This document shows positions 8,345 to 17,671 of a stretch of DNA of 64,000 bases, piece after piece. The notes below the pieces were generated by a model. That model ran no database searches, was not told where the DNA came from, and was given only the letters and a program-made list of their open reading frames with translations. The translations under genes were made by a program, and so were the position numbers. Source of the stretch: an uncultured Bacilli bacterium (lineage in GTDB: Bacteria > Bacillota_I > Bacilli_A > RF39 > UBA660); contig CAKOUW010000007.1 of assembly GCA_934120715.1 (NCBI GenBank), forward strand, positions 1 to 64,000. The letters are read 5' to 3'. Numbering within the stretch: the first letter of the stretch is position 1; each line of letters begins with the position of its first letter.

Positions 8345-9439
8345 ATGTTAGAATCAGCATTGAAAATTTTAAAAGAAATTAATAGTTATTCATATGAAGC
8401 ATATATAGTTGGTGGTTTTGTTAGAGACTATCTTTTAGGAATTGAATCTAGAGATATTGATATTGCTACTAATGCCACTCCTAAGGCAATTAAAAGTATA
8501 TTTAAGGGTTGTATTTTACCTAATGATGATTATGGCTCTGTAATCGTTATTAGAGGAGGTATTAGGTTTGAAATAACAACTTTTAGGAGAGAAATTAGTT
8601 ATGTTGATAATAGAAAACCTAGTGAGATAAAATATATTGATAGTATAGAAGAAGATTTACTTAGAAGAGACTTTACTATTAATTCTATTTGTATGGATCA
8701 GGATGGTAAAATTATTGATTTACTTAATGGTATTCATGATCTTCAAGATAGAAAGATTATTAGTATTGGAGATCCTAAAATTAGATTTGAAGAGGATGCT
8801 TTACGGATACTTAGAGCTATTAGGTTTGCGACTGTTTTGGATTTTGAGTTGGATGAGTCTATTGTTTTAGCAATTAAGTGTAAGAAGCATTTATTAAAGA
8901 ATTTATCTTATTATCGTAAAAAACAGGAATTATCGAAAATATTTAGTTCTTCTAATTGTAAAAAGGGTATGAAGTTATTATTAAAATTTGGTCTTGATGA
9001 AATATTAGAGATCCCTAATTTGAGTAAAGCTTTGAATGTTAGTGACTTGATAGGTATTTGGAGTATTTTAAATGTTGTTGATATATATCCTTTTAGTAGT
9101 ACTGAGAAAAGTTTAATTACAAATGTTAATAAAGCTTTAGAGTGTGATAATTTAGATCCTATGTCTTTATATAAATATGGATTATATGTTAATAGTGTTG
9201 CTGGCGATATAAAGGGGATAAAAAGGAAAAGTATTACATCTGTTTATAATTCTTTGGCTATTCATAAACGTGGTGATATTGATATAACTGGTGATGAAAT
9301 TGCACGTGTTTTGGATAAGGAGCCAGGTGAGTACTTAAATGATATTTTTAAGGATTTAGAACACGCAATATTATATGATGGGTTAGAAAATGATAAGAGT
9401 AGATTAGTAAAATATGTTATTCATAATTATAAAAAATAG
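8345..9439 (+). CDS. cca: CCA-adding tRNA nucleotidyltransferase
   Basis: 364 aa. The nucleotidyltransferase head shows GGFVRDYLLG (residues 22-31), the metal-binding RDIDIAT Asp pair, and RRDFTINSI, followed by the RNA-binding helical region (RFEEDALRILRAIRFA). The enzyme adds or repairs the 3' CCA of tRNAs. The ATG lies about 10 bp after TAGGAGTG. The protein is somewhat shorter than Bacillus Cca (about 397 aa), mainly in the C-terminal part. The gene runs into dnaD and nth. Confidence 0.92.
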   Translation: MLESALKILKEINSYSYEAYIVGGFVRDYLLGIESRDIDIATNATPKAIKSIFKGCILPNDDYGSVIVIRGGIRFEITTFRREISYVDNRKPSEIKYIDSIEEDLLRRDFTINSICMDQDGKIIDLLNGIHDLQDRKIISIGDPKIRFEEDALRILRAIRFATVLDFELDESIVLAIKCKKHLLKNLSYYRKKQELSKIFSSSNCKKGMKLLLKFGLDEILEIPNLSKALNVSDLIGIWSILNVVDIYPFSSTEKSLITNVNKALECDNLDPMSLYKYGLYVNSVAGDIKGIKRKSITSVYNSLAIHKRGDIDITGDEIARVLDKEPGEYLNDIFKDLEHAILYDGLENDKSRLVKYVIHNYKK

Positions 9440-9485
9440 TTAAATTTGTTTTTATGTGTTATTATATTTAGCAAGGAGGTAAATA

Positions 9486-10157
9486 ATGAAAAGTTCAAAG
9501 TTTATTGATATATTCAGTAGTGCAAATGTAGTTATACCTCTTTATATATTACGAGAGATAAAAAAGTTAGATTTAGATATGAATTCATTCGTATTTTTGA
9601 TGTATTTGTATAGTTTGGGAAATAAGTCATTATTTAATCCTTCTAAGTTTAGTAGTGATTTAAATATGGAACTTAAAGAAGTTATGAACTATATTGGTAT
9701 ACTAACTGATAAGCATCTTATTAATGTAGAAGTTGTTAAAAATGATAAGGGATTAATGGAAGAGGTATTGGTACTTGATGATTTTTATAATAAATTGTCG
9801 TTTATTATGATGGAGGATGCTAATTCAGAGGAAAAAGAAGTTAATTCAAATGTTTTTGAAATTATTGAAAAGGAATTTGGACGTACACTTAGTCCTATGG
9901 AATATGAAATTATTAAGGCCTGGCTTGATAATGGAATTAGTGAGGCTCTTATAAAAGAGGCTATAAAGGAGGCTACTTTTAATGGAGTATCTAATTTAAG
10001 GTATATTGATAAGATATTATATGAATGGGGAAAGAATGGTATTAAAACTCCTAGTGATGTTGAAAATAATCGTAAAAAGCGTAATAAATTAAAAGAAGAT
10101 AAAGACTTAGATATGGACATGGATATAGTTGATTGGAATTGGTTTGATGATGAATAA
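9486..10157 (+). CDS. dnaD: Replication initiation/restart protein DnaD
   Basis: 223 aa. The N-terminal winged-helix region (about 1-95) and the C-terminal DnaB_2/DnaD domain (about 125-190, with YEIIKAWLDNGISEALI and YIDKILYEWGKNGI) are both present, followed by an acidic tail ending in DWNWFDDE. DnaD loads the replicative helicase together with DnaB and DnaI. AAGGAGG is 5 bp before the ATG. The nth gene overlaps its 3' end, as in Bacillus. Confidence 0.88.
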   Translation: MKSSKFIDIFSSANVVIPLYILREIKKLDLDMNSFVFLMYLYSLGNKSLFNPSKFSSDLNMELKEVMNYIGILTDKHLINVEVVKNDKGLMEEVLVLDDFYNKLSFIMMEDANSEEKEVNSNVFEIIEKEFGRTLSPMEYEIIKAWLDNGISEALIKEAIKEATFNGVSNLRYIDKILYEWGKNGIKTPSDVENNRKKRNKLKEDKDLDMDMDIVDWNWFDDE

Positions 10158-10770
10158 TATAATGGGTAAATATCTTGATGAATTGTTTCCTAATCCTAGA
10201 TGTGAACTTTTATATAATAAAGATTATGAATTGTTAATGGCCATTGTTCTTAGTGCTCAATCTACTGATAAAAGGGTTAATAGTGTAACACCTATTTTGT
10301 TTAATAGATATAAGACGTTAGAAGAGCTTAGTATGGCTCCTATTAAGGATTTGGAACAGTTAGTTAGACCTATAGGTTCTTACAGAAAAAAGAGTCTTTA
10401 CTTAGTTAAAATAGCTAATATATTGGTTGATAAATATAAGGGCATTGTTCCTAAATCTTTTGATGAATTGGTAATGTTACCGGGTGTTGGGAGAAAAACA
10501 GCTAATGTATTTTTAAGTGAGTTTTATAATTATCCTGCTATTGCGGTTGATACTCATGTGGAAAGGGTTTCTAAAAGGCTTAGACTGGCTAAAGATAGTG
10601 ATACTGTACTCGATGTTGAAAAGAAATTAATGGACTATTTTCCTAAGGATACTTGGGCTAAGAGACATTTACAGTTGGTTTTATTTGGTCGCTATAGGTG
10701 TAAGGCTGTAAAACCGTTATGTGATGGATGTAAATTTAAGAATATATGTGCGTATAAAAATAAAGGTTGA
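10150..10770 (+). CDS. nth: Endonuclease III
   Basis: 206 aa. The helix-hairpin-helix LPGVGRKTANVF with the catalytic Lys, the catalytic Asp in VDTHVERVSKRL, and a 4Fe-4S cluster C-x6-C-x2-C-x5-C near the C-terminus are all intact. It removes oxidised pyrimidines and cuts at abasic sites. The likely start is one of two adjacent ATG codons (10147/10150) overlapping the end of dnaD, so the two genes are translationally coupled; an in-frame start at 10129 has no ribosome site. The gene ends in TGA, which shows the standard code. Confidence 0.94.
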   Translation: MNNIMGKYLDELFPNPRCELLYNKDYELLMAIVLSAQSTDKRVNSVTPILFNRYKTLEELSMAPIKDLEQLVRPIGSYRKKSLYLVKIANILVDKYKGIVPKSFDELVMLPGVGRKTANVFLSEFYNYPAIAVDTHVERVSKRLRLAKDSDTVLDVEKKLMDYFPKDTWAKRHLQLVLFGRYRCKAVKPLCDGCKFKNICAYKNKG

Positions 10771-10772
10771 CT

Positions 10773-10802
10773 GATTGTCTTTTGAGTACAATCTTTTTTT
10801 TT
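10773..10802 (+). terminator. Terminator after nth
   Basis: GATTGT / ACAATC stem followed by nine T. Confidence 0.8.
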
Positions 10803-10803
10803 A

Positions 10804-10838
10804 AATAAAAACTCCGTTTCTTTTAGAAAACGGAGTTT
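10804..10838 (-). terminator. Terminator of recU-pbp1A
   Basis: Minus strand stem AAACTCCGTTT / AAACGGAGTTT followed by TTTATTT, just past the pbp1A stop. Confidence 0.8.
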
Positions 10839-10843
10839 AAAAT

Positions 10844-13705
10844 TTATTCTGTAATTTCAGGTTCTTCTGTATCTTCTTCAGTTATTTCAAGGGTCATTGA
10901 AATATCATATTCTTTTTTGTTATATTCGATTGTACATGTAATTGGATACTTACCAGCAGCAGTAACTTGAGTTAAGTTACAATGTTTAAATTTAACATTT
11001 AGTTTTTCTTTGTTGTTTTTTACCTCAAAGTTATTTATATTTATCATTAGAGTAGAGTTAGCAGCAATAGTTGTTTTACCATTGTATACTAATTGATATT
11101 TTGTTATATCGAATTCTTCTTCAACAACTTGTTCTTTTAAGGTATAAGTTGCTGGTTCACTTTGAATGCCACTATATCCTTTGAATGTGGCGATAATTTT
11201 GTAGGTTCCATATGGTGATGCTTTAGGAGTGTAGGTATAACTTGTTTTATCTGTAAATGCTATTAAAGTATTGTCTAAATAGATGTTATAGCCAAATGTT
11301 CCTGGATTTTTTTCATTGATGGTTGGTTTGTTAACTGCATCCCAACTCATACTTACTTTCTTTGTTGTTTCATCGTATGATACTTTAAACTTATCTGGTT
11401 TATCTATCTTTTGTTCTTCGTATGTTTCTTCTGGTACGTAATCTTTTTTGAAGTACTCATAGACTACATTTGATGAATTTGGACTTGCAAGTTTTGCTGG
11501 ATTACTTCCCATTTCGATACCAACTTTTACGACGCTTTCTGGTTGAACGAATGGTGTTCTATCTGATTCCATAGCACCTGATGATACTAAGGCTCTGAAT
11601 AGTTTATCTTTTTGTATTGTTGCTGGAATGTTGCGTAAGCAATACTCACTGTCGATAAAGTCGTAACCATACCACATTCCTATTACTGTCTTTGTTGAAT
11701 ATCCTACTACCCAGGAATCTCTTACAGCATCGCCTGGAAGGCCTTTATCTATCATTGTTTGAGCATCATAGTTTGTAGTACCTGTTTTTCTAGCAATGTT
11801 ATCTATGTTTCCTGATCCTGATAATGAAACATCTTGTAAGACGCTTGAAATCATAAATGCTGTGGCATCAGACATAACTTGCTTTTTCTCTGATTTATGT
11901 TCTTTTACTTCGTTAGTTGATTTGAATACAATTTTACTAACGCTATATGGCTCATTGTAATAACCACCGTTAGAGAAAGCAGCGTAAGCGGCACTCATTT
12001 GTAGTGGATTTGTTCCTGTAAATGCTCCAATTGAGTGGGCTTCATGAATTTTTCCACCTTCTATTTCTGGTTGCATTCCTAGGTTGGTTACAAATTCAAT
12101 TATTTTTTTATTGTCTATTTGTTGAAAAGCTTTTAATGCTGGTATATTACGTGATGTTGATAATGCTTTTCTTAATGTTATAGTACCGAAATAATTACCA
12201 TCCCAGTTGTTTATTTTTTGACCACTTGTATATGTGTATGGTTCATCATCAAATAATGTGTATGTTGACCAATTGTTATATTCAATTCCAGGCCCATAGT
12301 CAAATAGTGGTTTTGCAGTTGAACCAGGTTGCCTTTTTATAGATGTAGCATAATTATATTGTTTAATTCCACTGGCTGTACGAGTTCCAATGTTTCGACC
12401 ATTTCCAATAGCTAGTATCTTACCAGTTTGTGAATCAAGTACTGATACACCAGCTTGAACTTTATCGTTAATCCAACTATATGTTTCACCATTAAATACT
12501 TTGTTTACACCGTCTTGTTTACTACGATCTAGGTTTGTATATACAAGTAGAGGTGTAGTATAGGCATTTACTTTGTATTTCTTTTCAATTTCATTTACTA
12601 CAGTATCTATGTAGCCTTGATATTGGCTATTTACTGATGAGGTATTGTCTGATACAAGTGATTCAACAGGTATAGCTTTTGCCATTTTCTCTTCTTCTTC
12701 AGTTATATATCCATGCTTTCTCATTAAGTATAAGACAGTATTTCTTCTTTTTTCAGCATTTTCTGGATGATCTGTTGGTCTATAAGCTCTTGGGGACTTA
12801 AACATACCAGCTAGAATAGCTGCTTCACTTAGATTTAACTCACTTACTGTTTTACCAAAATATGCTTCTGATGCTTCTTGAACACCATATACATTACCTC
12901 CTAAGTAGTGGTTATTTACATAGTATTCAATTATTTCTTCTTTTGTATATTTTTTCTCTAATTTAAAGACTGCTAAATAAATATCTTTAAACTTACGAAT
13001 GATACCTTCAGCTCCTTCTGTAGCTCTGGCATCGGTTAAACTATTTTTAACTACTTGCATGCTTAGAGTAGAAGCACCCCCGGCATTGCTACCAACGTGG
13101 AATAACTTTCTGGCTACTTGTCCTATAGCAGCTTTTATAAAACGTGGAGCATCAAAACCATTATGCTGGAAAAATCTAGAATCTTCTGTTGCAACTATGG
13201 CATCTACTAGAACTTCAGGTAGTTCATTGTATTTTATTTTTTCACGTATTTCAGAACCTAATTTTGCATATTCTCTTCCTTCAATATCAAGTAGAGTTGT
13301 ATTTTCTGGTGTTTCTAGTTTTGAAGTTACAAACATTGGATCTGCTTTAGCTTTAATATATACTAAGAATCCAGCAAATGCTGATAAACCTAATATTCCA
13401 CAAGCTAATATTATAATTAGCAGAATTTTTATAACTTTTCTTTTTTTACCAACTTTTTTTAATAATTCAATAATTCCTACAATAATTCCTATTACTATTG
13501 TGACGATTATAGCAAATGTTAAATTAAGTGCAAAATAACAAAATAAAATTAAAGCTATAAAGATTATTAACATTATTACTTTTAAAGTAATATTATTTTT
13601 AGTTGGTTGACTTACTTTAGTCTTTATCTTTTTATTGTTATTACTATTACTTCTGGTTGTTGTTGTATTTTTTGTTACTCTTCTTTTAATTTTGTTCTTT
13701 TCCAT
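10844..13705 (-). CDS. pbp1A: Class A penicillin-binding protein (PBP1A type)
   Basis: 953 aa from the ATG at 13705, which has TTGGAGGTAA just upstream and follows the recU stop by one base. The GT51 glycosyltransferase domain shows EDSRFFQHNGFD and GASTLSMQVVKNS. The transpeptidase domain has the active-site SxxK in GSTAKP, SRN in STSRNIPA, and KTGT. After it come a fibronectin-III-like domain (about 765-850) and an Ig-like segment, then an acidic Glu/Thr tail. It polymerises and crosslinks peptidoglycan. The N-terminus has three hydrophobic stretches rather than the usual single anchor. The pairing with recU matches Bacillus ponA. Confidence 0.93.
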   Translation of the reverse strand: MEKNKIKRRVTKNTTTTRSNSNNNKKIKTKVSQPTKNNITLKVIMLIIFIALILFCYFALNLTFAIIVTIVIGIIVGIIELLKKVGKKRKVIKILLIIILACGILGLSAFAGFLVYIKAKADPMFVTSKLETPENTTLLDIEGREYAKLGSEIREKIKYNELPEVLVDAIVATEDSRFFQHNGFDAPRFIKAAIGQVARKLFHVGSNAGGASTLSMQVVKNSLTDARATEGAEGIIRKFKDIYLAVFKLEKKYTKEEIIEYYVNNHYLGGNVYGVQEASEAYFGKTVSELNLSEAAILAGMFKSPRAYRPTDHPENAEKRRNTVLYLMRKHGYITEEEEKMAKAIPVESLVSDNTSSVNSQYQGYIDTVVNEIEKKYKVNAYTTPLLVYTNLDRSKQDGVNKVFNGETYSWINDKVQAGVSVLDSQTGKILAIGNGRNIGTRTASGIKQYNYATSIKRQPGSTAKPLFDYGPGIEYNNWSTYTLFDDEPYTYTSGQKINNWDGNYFGTITLRKALSTSRNIPALKAFQQIDNKKIIEFVTNLGMQPEIEGGKIHEAHSIGAFTGTNPLQMSAAYAAFSNGGYYNEPYSVSKIVFKSTNEVKEHKSEKKQVMSDATAFMISSVLQDVSLSGSGNIDNIARKTGTTNYDAQTMIDKGLPGDAVRDSWVVGYSTKTVIGMWYGYDFIDSEYCLRNIPATIQKDKLFRALVSSGAMESDRTPFVQPESVVKVGIEMGSNPAKLASPNSSNVVYEYFKKDYVPEETYEEQKIDKPDKFKVSYDETTKKVSMSWDAVNKPTINEKNPGTFGYNIYLDNTLIAFTDKTSYTYTPKASPYGTYKIIATFKGYSGIQSEPATYTLKEQVVEEEFDITKYQLVYNGKTTIAANSTLMININNFEVKNNKEKLNVKFKHCNLTQVTAAGKYPITCTIEYNKKEYDISMTLEITEEDTEEPEITE

Positions 13706-13706
13706 A

Positions 13707-14276
13707 TTAGTTACCTCCAATAATCTGATCAACTATTTTTAGATAGTCAATTCTTGGGATGTATCCCTCTTTAATTAAATAAGCATTTTCCTCAAAATAT
13801 TTTATTGGTATTGACTTTCTTTTTTCAGTATTTAAAAAATTTATTAATTTCTCTGTTGTTAATAAATAAGTTCTATTCAAGTTAGTAAATCTTATGATCA
13901 GAAAAGATATTCCTTGATGATTATTAATATTTTTTAAATGTTCTATTTGATGGGGATGAATATTTGCTAAAACAAAAGATGTATCACTTTTAGTCTCTTT
14001 TGCTTCAAAGTCTATATATTTTCCTTTATAGATACCATTGTAATCAGTAGTTGATGGTACAGTAAAAAATGCTTCTTTTATTATTGCCTTTTCTCTTGAT
14101 GGATAGTCTACTTTAGTTATTTTTATAGGTGTTGGTTTTTTATAAATATATGCTTTATCTTTTTCCCTATAGTATTCATTAGAAATATTTATTTCGTTTT
14201 CTAGAAGCATTCCTCTATTGTTATATTTAATTGTTTGTTTACTTGGCCCCTTTTTTGTTCCTGTAGGATAATTCAT
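13707..14276 (-). CDS. recU: Holliday junction resolvase RecU
   Basis: 189 aa, close to family length. The N-terminal NNRGMLLENEINISN, the acidic site in TTDYNGIYKGKYIDFEAKET and the HPHQIEHL motif are those of RecU-type PD-(D/E)XK nucleases. It cuts four-way junctions during recombination and chromosome segregation. Its stop is one base from the pbp1A start. In Bacillus the two genes are also joined and their products are made from one operon. Confidence 0.92.
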   Translation of the reverse strand: MNYPTGTKKGPSKQTIKYNNRGMLLENEINISNEYYREKDKAYIYKKPTPIKITKVDYPSREKAIIKEAFFTVPSTTDYNGIYKGKYIDFEAKETKSDTSFVLANIHPHQIEHLKNINNHQGISFLIIRFTNLNRTYLLTTEKLINFLNTEKRKSIPIKYFEENAYLIKEGYIPRIDYLKIVDQIIGGN

Positions 14277-14450
14277 TTCATCACCTGTTTCTAATTATAC
14301 TATATTACGCTAATTTTTTCTATATTTTGGGTTAAATTTTTGATTATTATTTTTGCTATTTTATTTGTAATTTTTGATAAATTTATCTAGTATTGTCGAA
14401 TTTATGATTTATTATTAATTTTATATTATTATATAGTACGAGGTGATATA

Positions 14451-14558
14451 TTGAATAACTTTGAAATTATTAGAATATTGGATAGGATGTTTATTGATAC
14501 GTGTGATATTAAAAGGAAAACAGTTGTGGCTTTAATGGTTGAAAAACTTAATAAATAG
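14451..14558 (+). CDS. Possible 35-residue protein
   Basis: A TTG start with GAGGTGAT 5 bp upstream opens a 35-codon frame ending in TAG, in the gap between recU and gpsB. The product has N-terminal NNFEIIRILDRMFID and a basic C-terminal half, with no membrane helix. The ribosome site and spacing are good, but I recognise no family. It could be a chance frame in AT-rich DNA. Confidence 0.35.
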   Translation: MNNFEIIRILDRMFIDTCDIKRKTVVALMVEKLNK

Positions 14559-14579
14559 TTTTTATATGGGGTTTAATAA

Positions 14580-14608
14580 TTGACAAATGCTTGTATTGAT
14601 GACATAAT
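14580..14608 (+). promoter_or_regulatory. Promoter of gpsB (and perhaps rnpB)
   Basis: TTGACA, 17-bp spacer, CATAAT, about 25 bp before the gpsB ATG. Confidence 0.7.
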
Positions 14609-14633
14609 ATTACTGTAAGGGATTGGTGATATA

Positions 14634-14981
14634 ATGTATCAGAATAAGATTACGCTTATGCCACAGGATATTTTAGAGAAAGAGTTTAAAATAGATACTC
14701 GTGGATATAGATTAAAAGAAGTTGATCAATTTTTGGATATTATTATAGGTGACTATGAGCAATTCTTTAACATAATTAACGATTTGGAAAAAGAGAAGGC
14801 CGATTTATTGGCAGAAATTATGTCTTTAAAGCAGGAACTTAGGAACTCTAAGCTTAGTATGGAAGTAGCACGTAATAATGATGTTCCAGAAGTTACTAAT
14901 GTTGATATTATGAGAAGGTTATCTCAACTTGAGAAAACGGTATATAGTAGCTTAAGAAAAGACGATAATAGTGACAATTAA
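14634..14981 (+). CDS. gpsB: Cell division protein GpsB
   Basis: 115 aa. The DivIVA-type N-terminal domain (LEKEFKIDTRGYRLKEVDQFLD, residues about 14-35) leads into a coiled coil, with a C-terminal helix (VDIMRRLSQLEKTVY) that forms the GpsB hexamer. GpsB links class A penicillin-binding proteins to the divisome. It sits directly before rnpB as in Bacillus, and near pbp1A, its usual partner. Confidence 0.92.
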   Translation: MYQNKITLMPQDILEKEFKIDTRGYRLKEVDQFLDIIIGDYEQFFNIINDLEKEKADLLAEIMSLKQELRNSKLSMEVARNNDVPEVTNVDIMRRLSQLEKTVYSSLRKDDNSDN

Positions 14982-14982
14982 T

Positions 14983-15327
14983 ATATAGACAAACGCTGGG
15001 ATTTTTAAGATCCTTGAGGAAAGTCCATGCTCGCACAGTCTGAGATGATTGTAGTGTTCATGTCTTGGGAATAAATAACCTTGAGTAGTTTATGCTAACG
15101 GCGAATTATGAATCTAAGTCTTTGATATGATTCAGTTCGTAAAGTGCCACAGTGACGTATGCTTTTGGAAACAAAAGAGTGAAACGAGGTAAACCCCATG
15201 AGCGAGAAACCCAAATTTTGGTAGGGGAGTCCTAAAGAGGGAATTAAACCTATTTAGGGACCAGTTAATCTGGTAGATAAATGTTTGTCGCCTATTTATA
15301 TAGGAACAGAACATGGCTTATTTATAT
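14983..15327 (+). ncRNA. rnpB: RNase P RNA, type B
   Basis: The conserved blocks appear in order: GAGGAAAGTCCATGCTCGCA near 15018, AAAGTGCCACAGTGACG near 15138, GAGCGAGAAACCCAAATTTT followed by GGTAGGGGA near 15200-15228, and ACAGAACATGGCTTA at the 3' end. The wording of these blocks matches the Bacillus (type B) form. The RNA is the catalytic part of RNase P, which trims tRNA 5' ends. It begins right after the gpsB stop. Exact ends are estimated. Confidence 0.93.
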
Positions 15328-15351
15328 TTATTGTTATTGTGAGGTGTTATC

Positions 15352-15834
15352 GTGAAGGAATTGGGAGAGTATTTAAAATCAACTAGAATAAGCAATGGTG
15401 TAAGTTTAACCGAAGCTGCTGAAGATTTGGAACTTTCTTTATCTGAACTTGAAAATATCGAAAGTGGAAATGTAAGGGCTTTTAAAGATGTATATAGCTT
15501 GAAACAATATGTCAGACAATATGCTAAATATTTGGGACTTGATTGTGAAAAAGTTATTGATGAATTTAATGGCTTTTTATTTGAACATACATCAAAAATT
15601 TCTTTAGAAGATATAAGAGCTGCTCAAAAAAAGATGGAAAGGGAAGACAAAAAAGTTCAATCTCCTTATACAAAAGTTTATAAAGAAAAAGTTAATATTT
15701 GGCCATTTATAATTGGCTTTATAATTTTATTTGTTATTATTTTGATTTGTTTTATACTTGTTAATGCTAATAGGAGGACACCTGCTAGGGTTGATGAGTT
15801 AAATGGAGGAGAAAAAATTTATGAATTTGCCTAA
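15352..15834 (+). CDS. rodZ: RodZ-like helix-turn-helix membrane protein
   Basis: 160 aa from a GTG with GAGGTG upstream. Residues 1-75 form the HTH_25 domain of RodZ (LGEYLKSTRISNGVSLTEAA). A single membrane helix lies at about 115-140, with only a short outer tail. Bacillus RodZ (YmfM) links MreB to the cell wall machinery and is larger, so this is a short version lacking the long periplasmic-type domain. It overlaps pgsA by 14 bp, the same order (rodZ-pgsA) as in Bacillus. Confidence 0.82.
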   Translation: MKELGEYLKSTRISNGVSLTEAAEDLELSLSELENIESGNVRAFKDVYSLKQYVRQYAKYLGLDCEKVIDEFNGFLFEHTSKISLEDIRAAQKKMEREDKKVQSPYTKVYKEKVNIWPFIIGFIILFVIILICFILVNANRRTPARVDELNGGEKIYEFA

Positions 15835-16423
15835 TAAACTTACTGTTTTTAGATTGATATTATCATTAGTAATTATTGTTTTATTGTTATTTCCATTTTA
15901 TGCTGTAGGAATACAGTTCCCAGTTTATAATATTTCTGGTGTTTCTTCACAGATTGATCTTAAATATATTATAGCTGGTGTTATATTTATTATTGCTAGT
16001 CTTACAGATTTTTTAGATGGATATTTGGCTAGAAAGTATAATCAAATTACAAATACTGGTAAGATGTTGGATGCAATTGCTGATAAAGCTCTTGTTAATA
16101 CAACATTAATTATACTTGCAAGTAATGGATTTGTTCATGCAATTGTTCCAGTAATTATAGTTTTTAGAGACATTATAGTTAATGCAATTAAAATGGAAGC
16201 TGCTAGTAAGGGACATGTAGTTGCTGCTATTGGCTCTGGTAAAATTAAAACTGCTTCTTTGATGGTTGGCATAGTATTAGCTTTATTCTATAATTTGCCA
16301 TTTGAATTTATAGGAATTAGAGTTAGTGAAATATTGTTATATTTTGCATCTATTATGTCTATTGTGTCACTAGTTCAATATTTTAACTTAAATAAAAAAA
16401 TAATTTTTGGTGAAGAAAAATAA
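15821..16423 (+). CDS. pgsA: CDP-diacylglycerol-glycerol-3-phosphate phosphatidyltransferase
   Basis: 200 aa from the ATG at 15821. GGAGGAG inside the end of rodZ supports this start over the in-frame ATG at 15803. The CDP-alcohol phosphotransferase signature D-x2-DG-x2-AR-x8-G-x3-D-x3-D is complete (from DFLDGYLAR at about residue 67 to the Asp in DAIADK). Several membrane helices surround it. It makes phosphatidylglycerol phosphate. This enzyme type normally has about 190 residues. Confidence 0.93.
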   Translation: MNLPNKLTVFRLILSLVIIVLLLFPFYAVGIQFPVYNISGVSSQIDLKYIIAGVIFIIASLTDFLDGYLARKYNQITNTGKMLDAIADKALVNTTLIILASNGFVHAIVPVIIVFRDIIVNAIKMEAASKGHVVAAIGSGKIKTASLMVGIVLALFYNLPFEFIGIRVSEILLYFASIMSIVSLVQYFNLNKKIIFGEEK

Positions 16424-16446
16424 AAATTTAATGTGAATTTTATTAT

Positions 16447-16483
16447 AAAAGTCTCTTTTCTATATAGGAGATTTTTATTTTTT
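16447..16483 (+). terminator. Probable terminator after pgsA
   Basis: Imperfect stem AAAGTCTC / GAGATTT with one bulge, followed by TTATTTTTT. Confidence 0.45.
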
Positions 16484-16589
16484 GGTGTAAAAAGATTTTT
16501 AATTGATTAAAACAATTGTTCGAAAAAGTACTTGCTTTTTCTTTTTTTGTATTATACAATTAATTTGTAGGTTATTACGAGGAGGAATT

Positions 16590-17624
16590 ATGAAATCGGT
16601 AAATAAGGAAAATTCTAAAGATAAGGCTTTAGAACAAGTATTAAATGATATTGAAAAACAATTTGGTAAGGGTTCTATTATGAAACTAGGTGATAGTAAA
16701 CATATGAAGGTTGATGTTTGCTCTAGTGGATGTTTGTCCCTTGATATTGCTTTAGGTGTTGGCGGTTATCCTAGAGGTAGGATTATTGAAATTTATGGTC
16801 CAGAATCTAGTGGTAAAACTACTTTTGCTTTACAAGCAATAGCAGCTCAACAAAAGGCTGGGGGAAGAGCGGCTTTTATAGATGCAGAACATGCGTTGGA
16901 TCCTGTTTATGCTAAGAAGTTAGGTGTTGATATTGATGAATTATTATTATCTCAACCTGATACTGGTGAACAGGCTTTAGAAATTTGTGATGCATTAGTT
17001 CATAGTGAAGCTATAAGTATAATAGTTATAGATTCAGTTGCAGCACTTGTACCACAAGCAGAAATTGATGGGGAAATGGGTGACTCACATGTTGGTTTAC
17101 AAGCAAGACTTATGTCTCAGGCACTACGTAAACTTTCTGGAACTATTAGTAAAACAAAAACAACTTGTATTTTTATAAATCAATTACGTGAAAAAGTTGG
17201 AGTTATGTTTGGAAATCCGGAAACAACACCAGGAGGTAGAGCACTTAAATTCTATTCATCTATTCGTTTGGATATTAGACGTAATGAACAGTTAAAAATG
17301 GGTGATGGGGTTGTAGGAAATAAGACTACAATTAAAGTTGTTAAAAATAAAGTTGCTCCTCCATTTAAAACTGCTGTTGTTGATATTATGTATGGTGAAG
17401 GTGTTTCTAGGGAAGGCGAAATTATTGATTTAGCAGCGGAAGCTGGAATTGTTGAAAAAACAGGTGCTTGGTATTCTTATCAGGGTGAAAAACTTGGTCA
17501 AGGAAAAGAAAATGTTAAGTTACTTCTTAAAGAGCATACTGAATTAAGAGATGAGATAGAAAAGAAAGTTAGAGAATATTATGATATTAATTTAGATAAT
17601 GATAGTAAAAAGGCTGGTAAGTAA
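16590..17624 (+). CDS. recA: Recombinase RecA
   Basis: 344 aa from the ATG at 16590, preceded by ACGAGGAGG; upstream in-frame codons lack a ribosome site. Walker A GPESSGKT, the Walker B region IIVIDSVAALVPQAEIDGEM, the L1/L2 DNA-binding loops (LREKVGVMFGNPETTPGG) and the C-terminal domain are complete. RecA drives homologous recombination and the SOS response. I saw no clear LexA-type operator upstream. Confidence 0.98.
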   Translation: MKSVNKENSKDKALEQVLNDIEKQFGKGSIMKLGDSKHMKVDVCSSGCLSLDIALGVGGYPRGRIIEIYGPESSGKTTFALQAIAAQQKAGGRAAFIDAEHALDPVYAKKLGVDIDELLLSQPDTGEQALEICDALVHSEAISIIVIDSVAALVPQAEIDGEMGDSHVGLQARLMSQALRKLSGTISKTKTTCIFINQLREKVGVMFGNPETTPGGRALKFYSSIRLDIRRNEQLKMGDGVVGNKTTIKVVKNKVAPPFKTAVVDIMYGEGVSREGEIIDLAAEAGIVEKTGAWYSYQGEKLGQGKENVKLLLKEHTELRDEIEKKVREYYDINLDNDSKKAGK

Positions 17625-17671
17625 GAATTTAATCAGTATAGTTTATATATAATCTTTTAGGGAGGTATATG

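Noticed and set aside
12999..13538. Plus-strand frame of 179 codons
   Set aside because: Antisense to the GT51 region of the penicillin-binding protein; no ribosome site and no family pattern.
15132..15314. Minus-strand frame of 60 codons
   Set aside because: It lies wholly inside the RNase P RNA gene, whose conserved blocks explain the sequence.
16500..16590. SOS box upstream of recA
   Set aside because: No match to the CGAAC-N4-GTTCG type operator; only weak half sites such as GTTCG are present.
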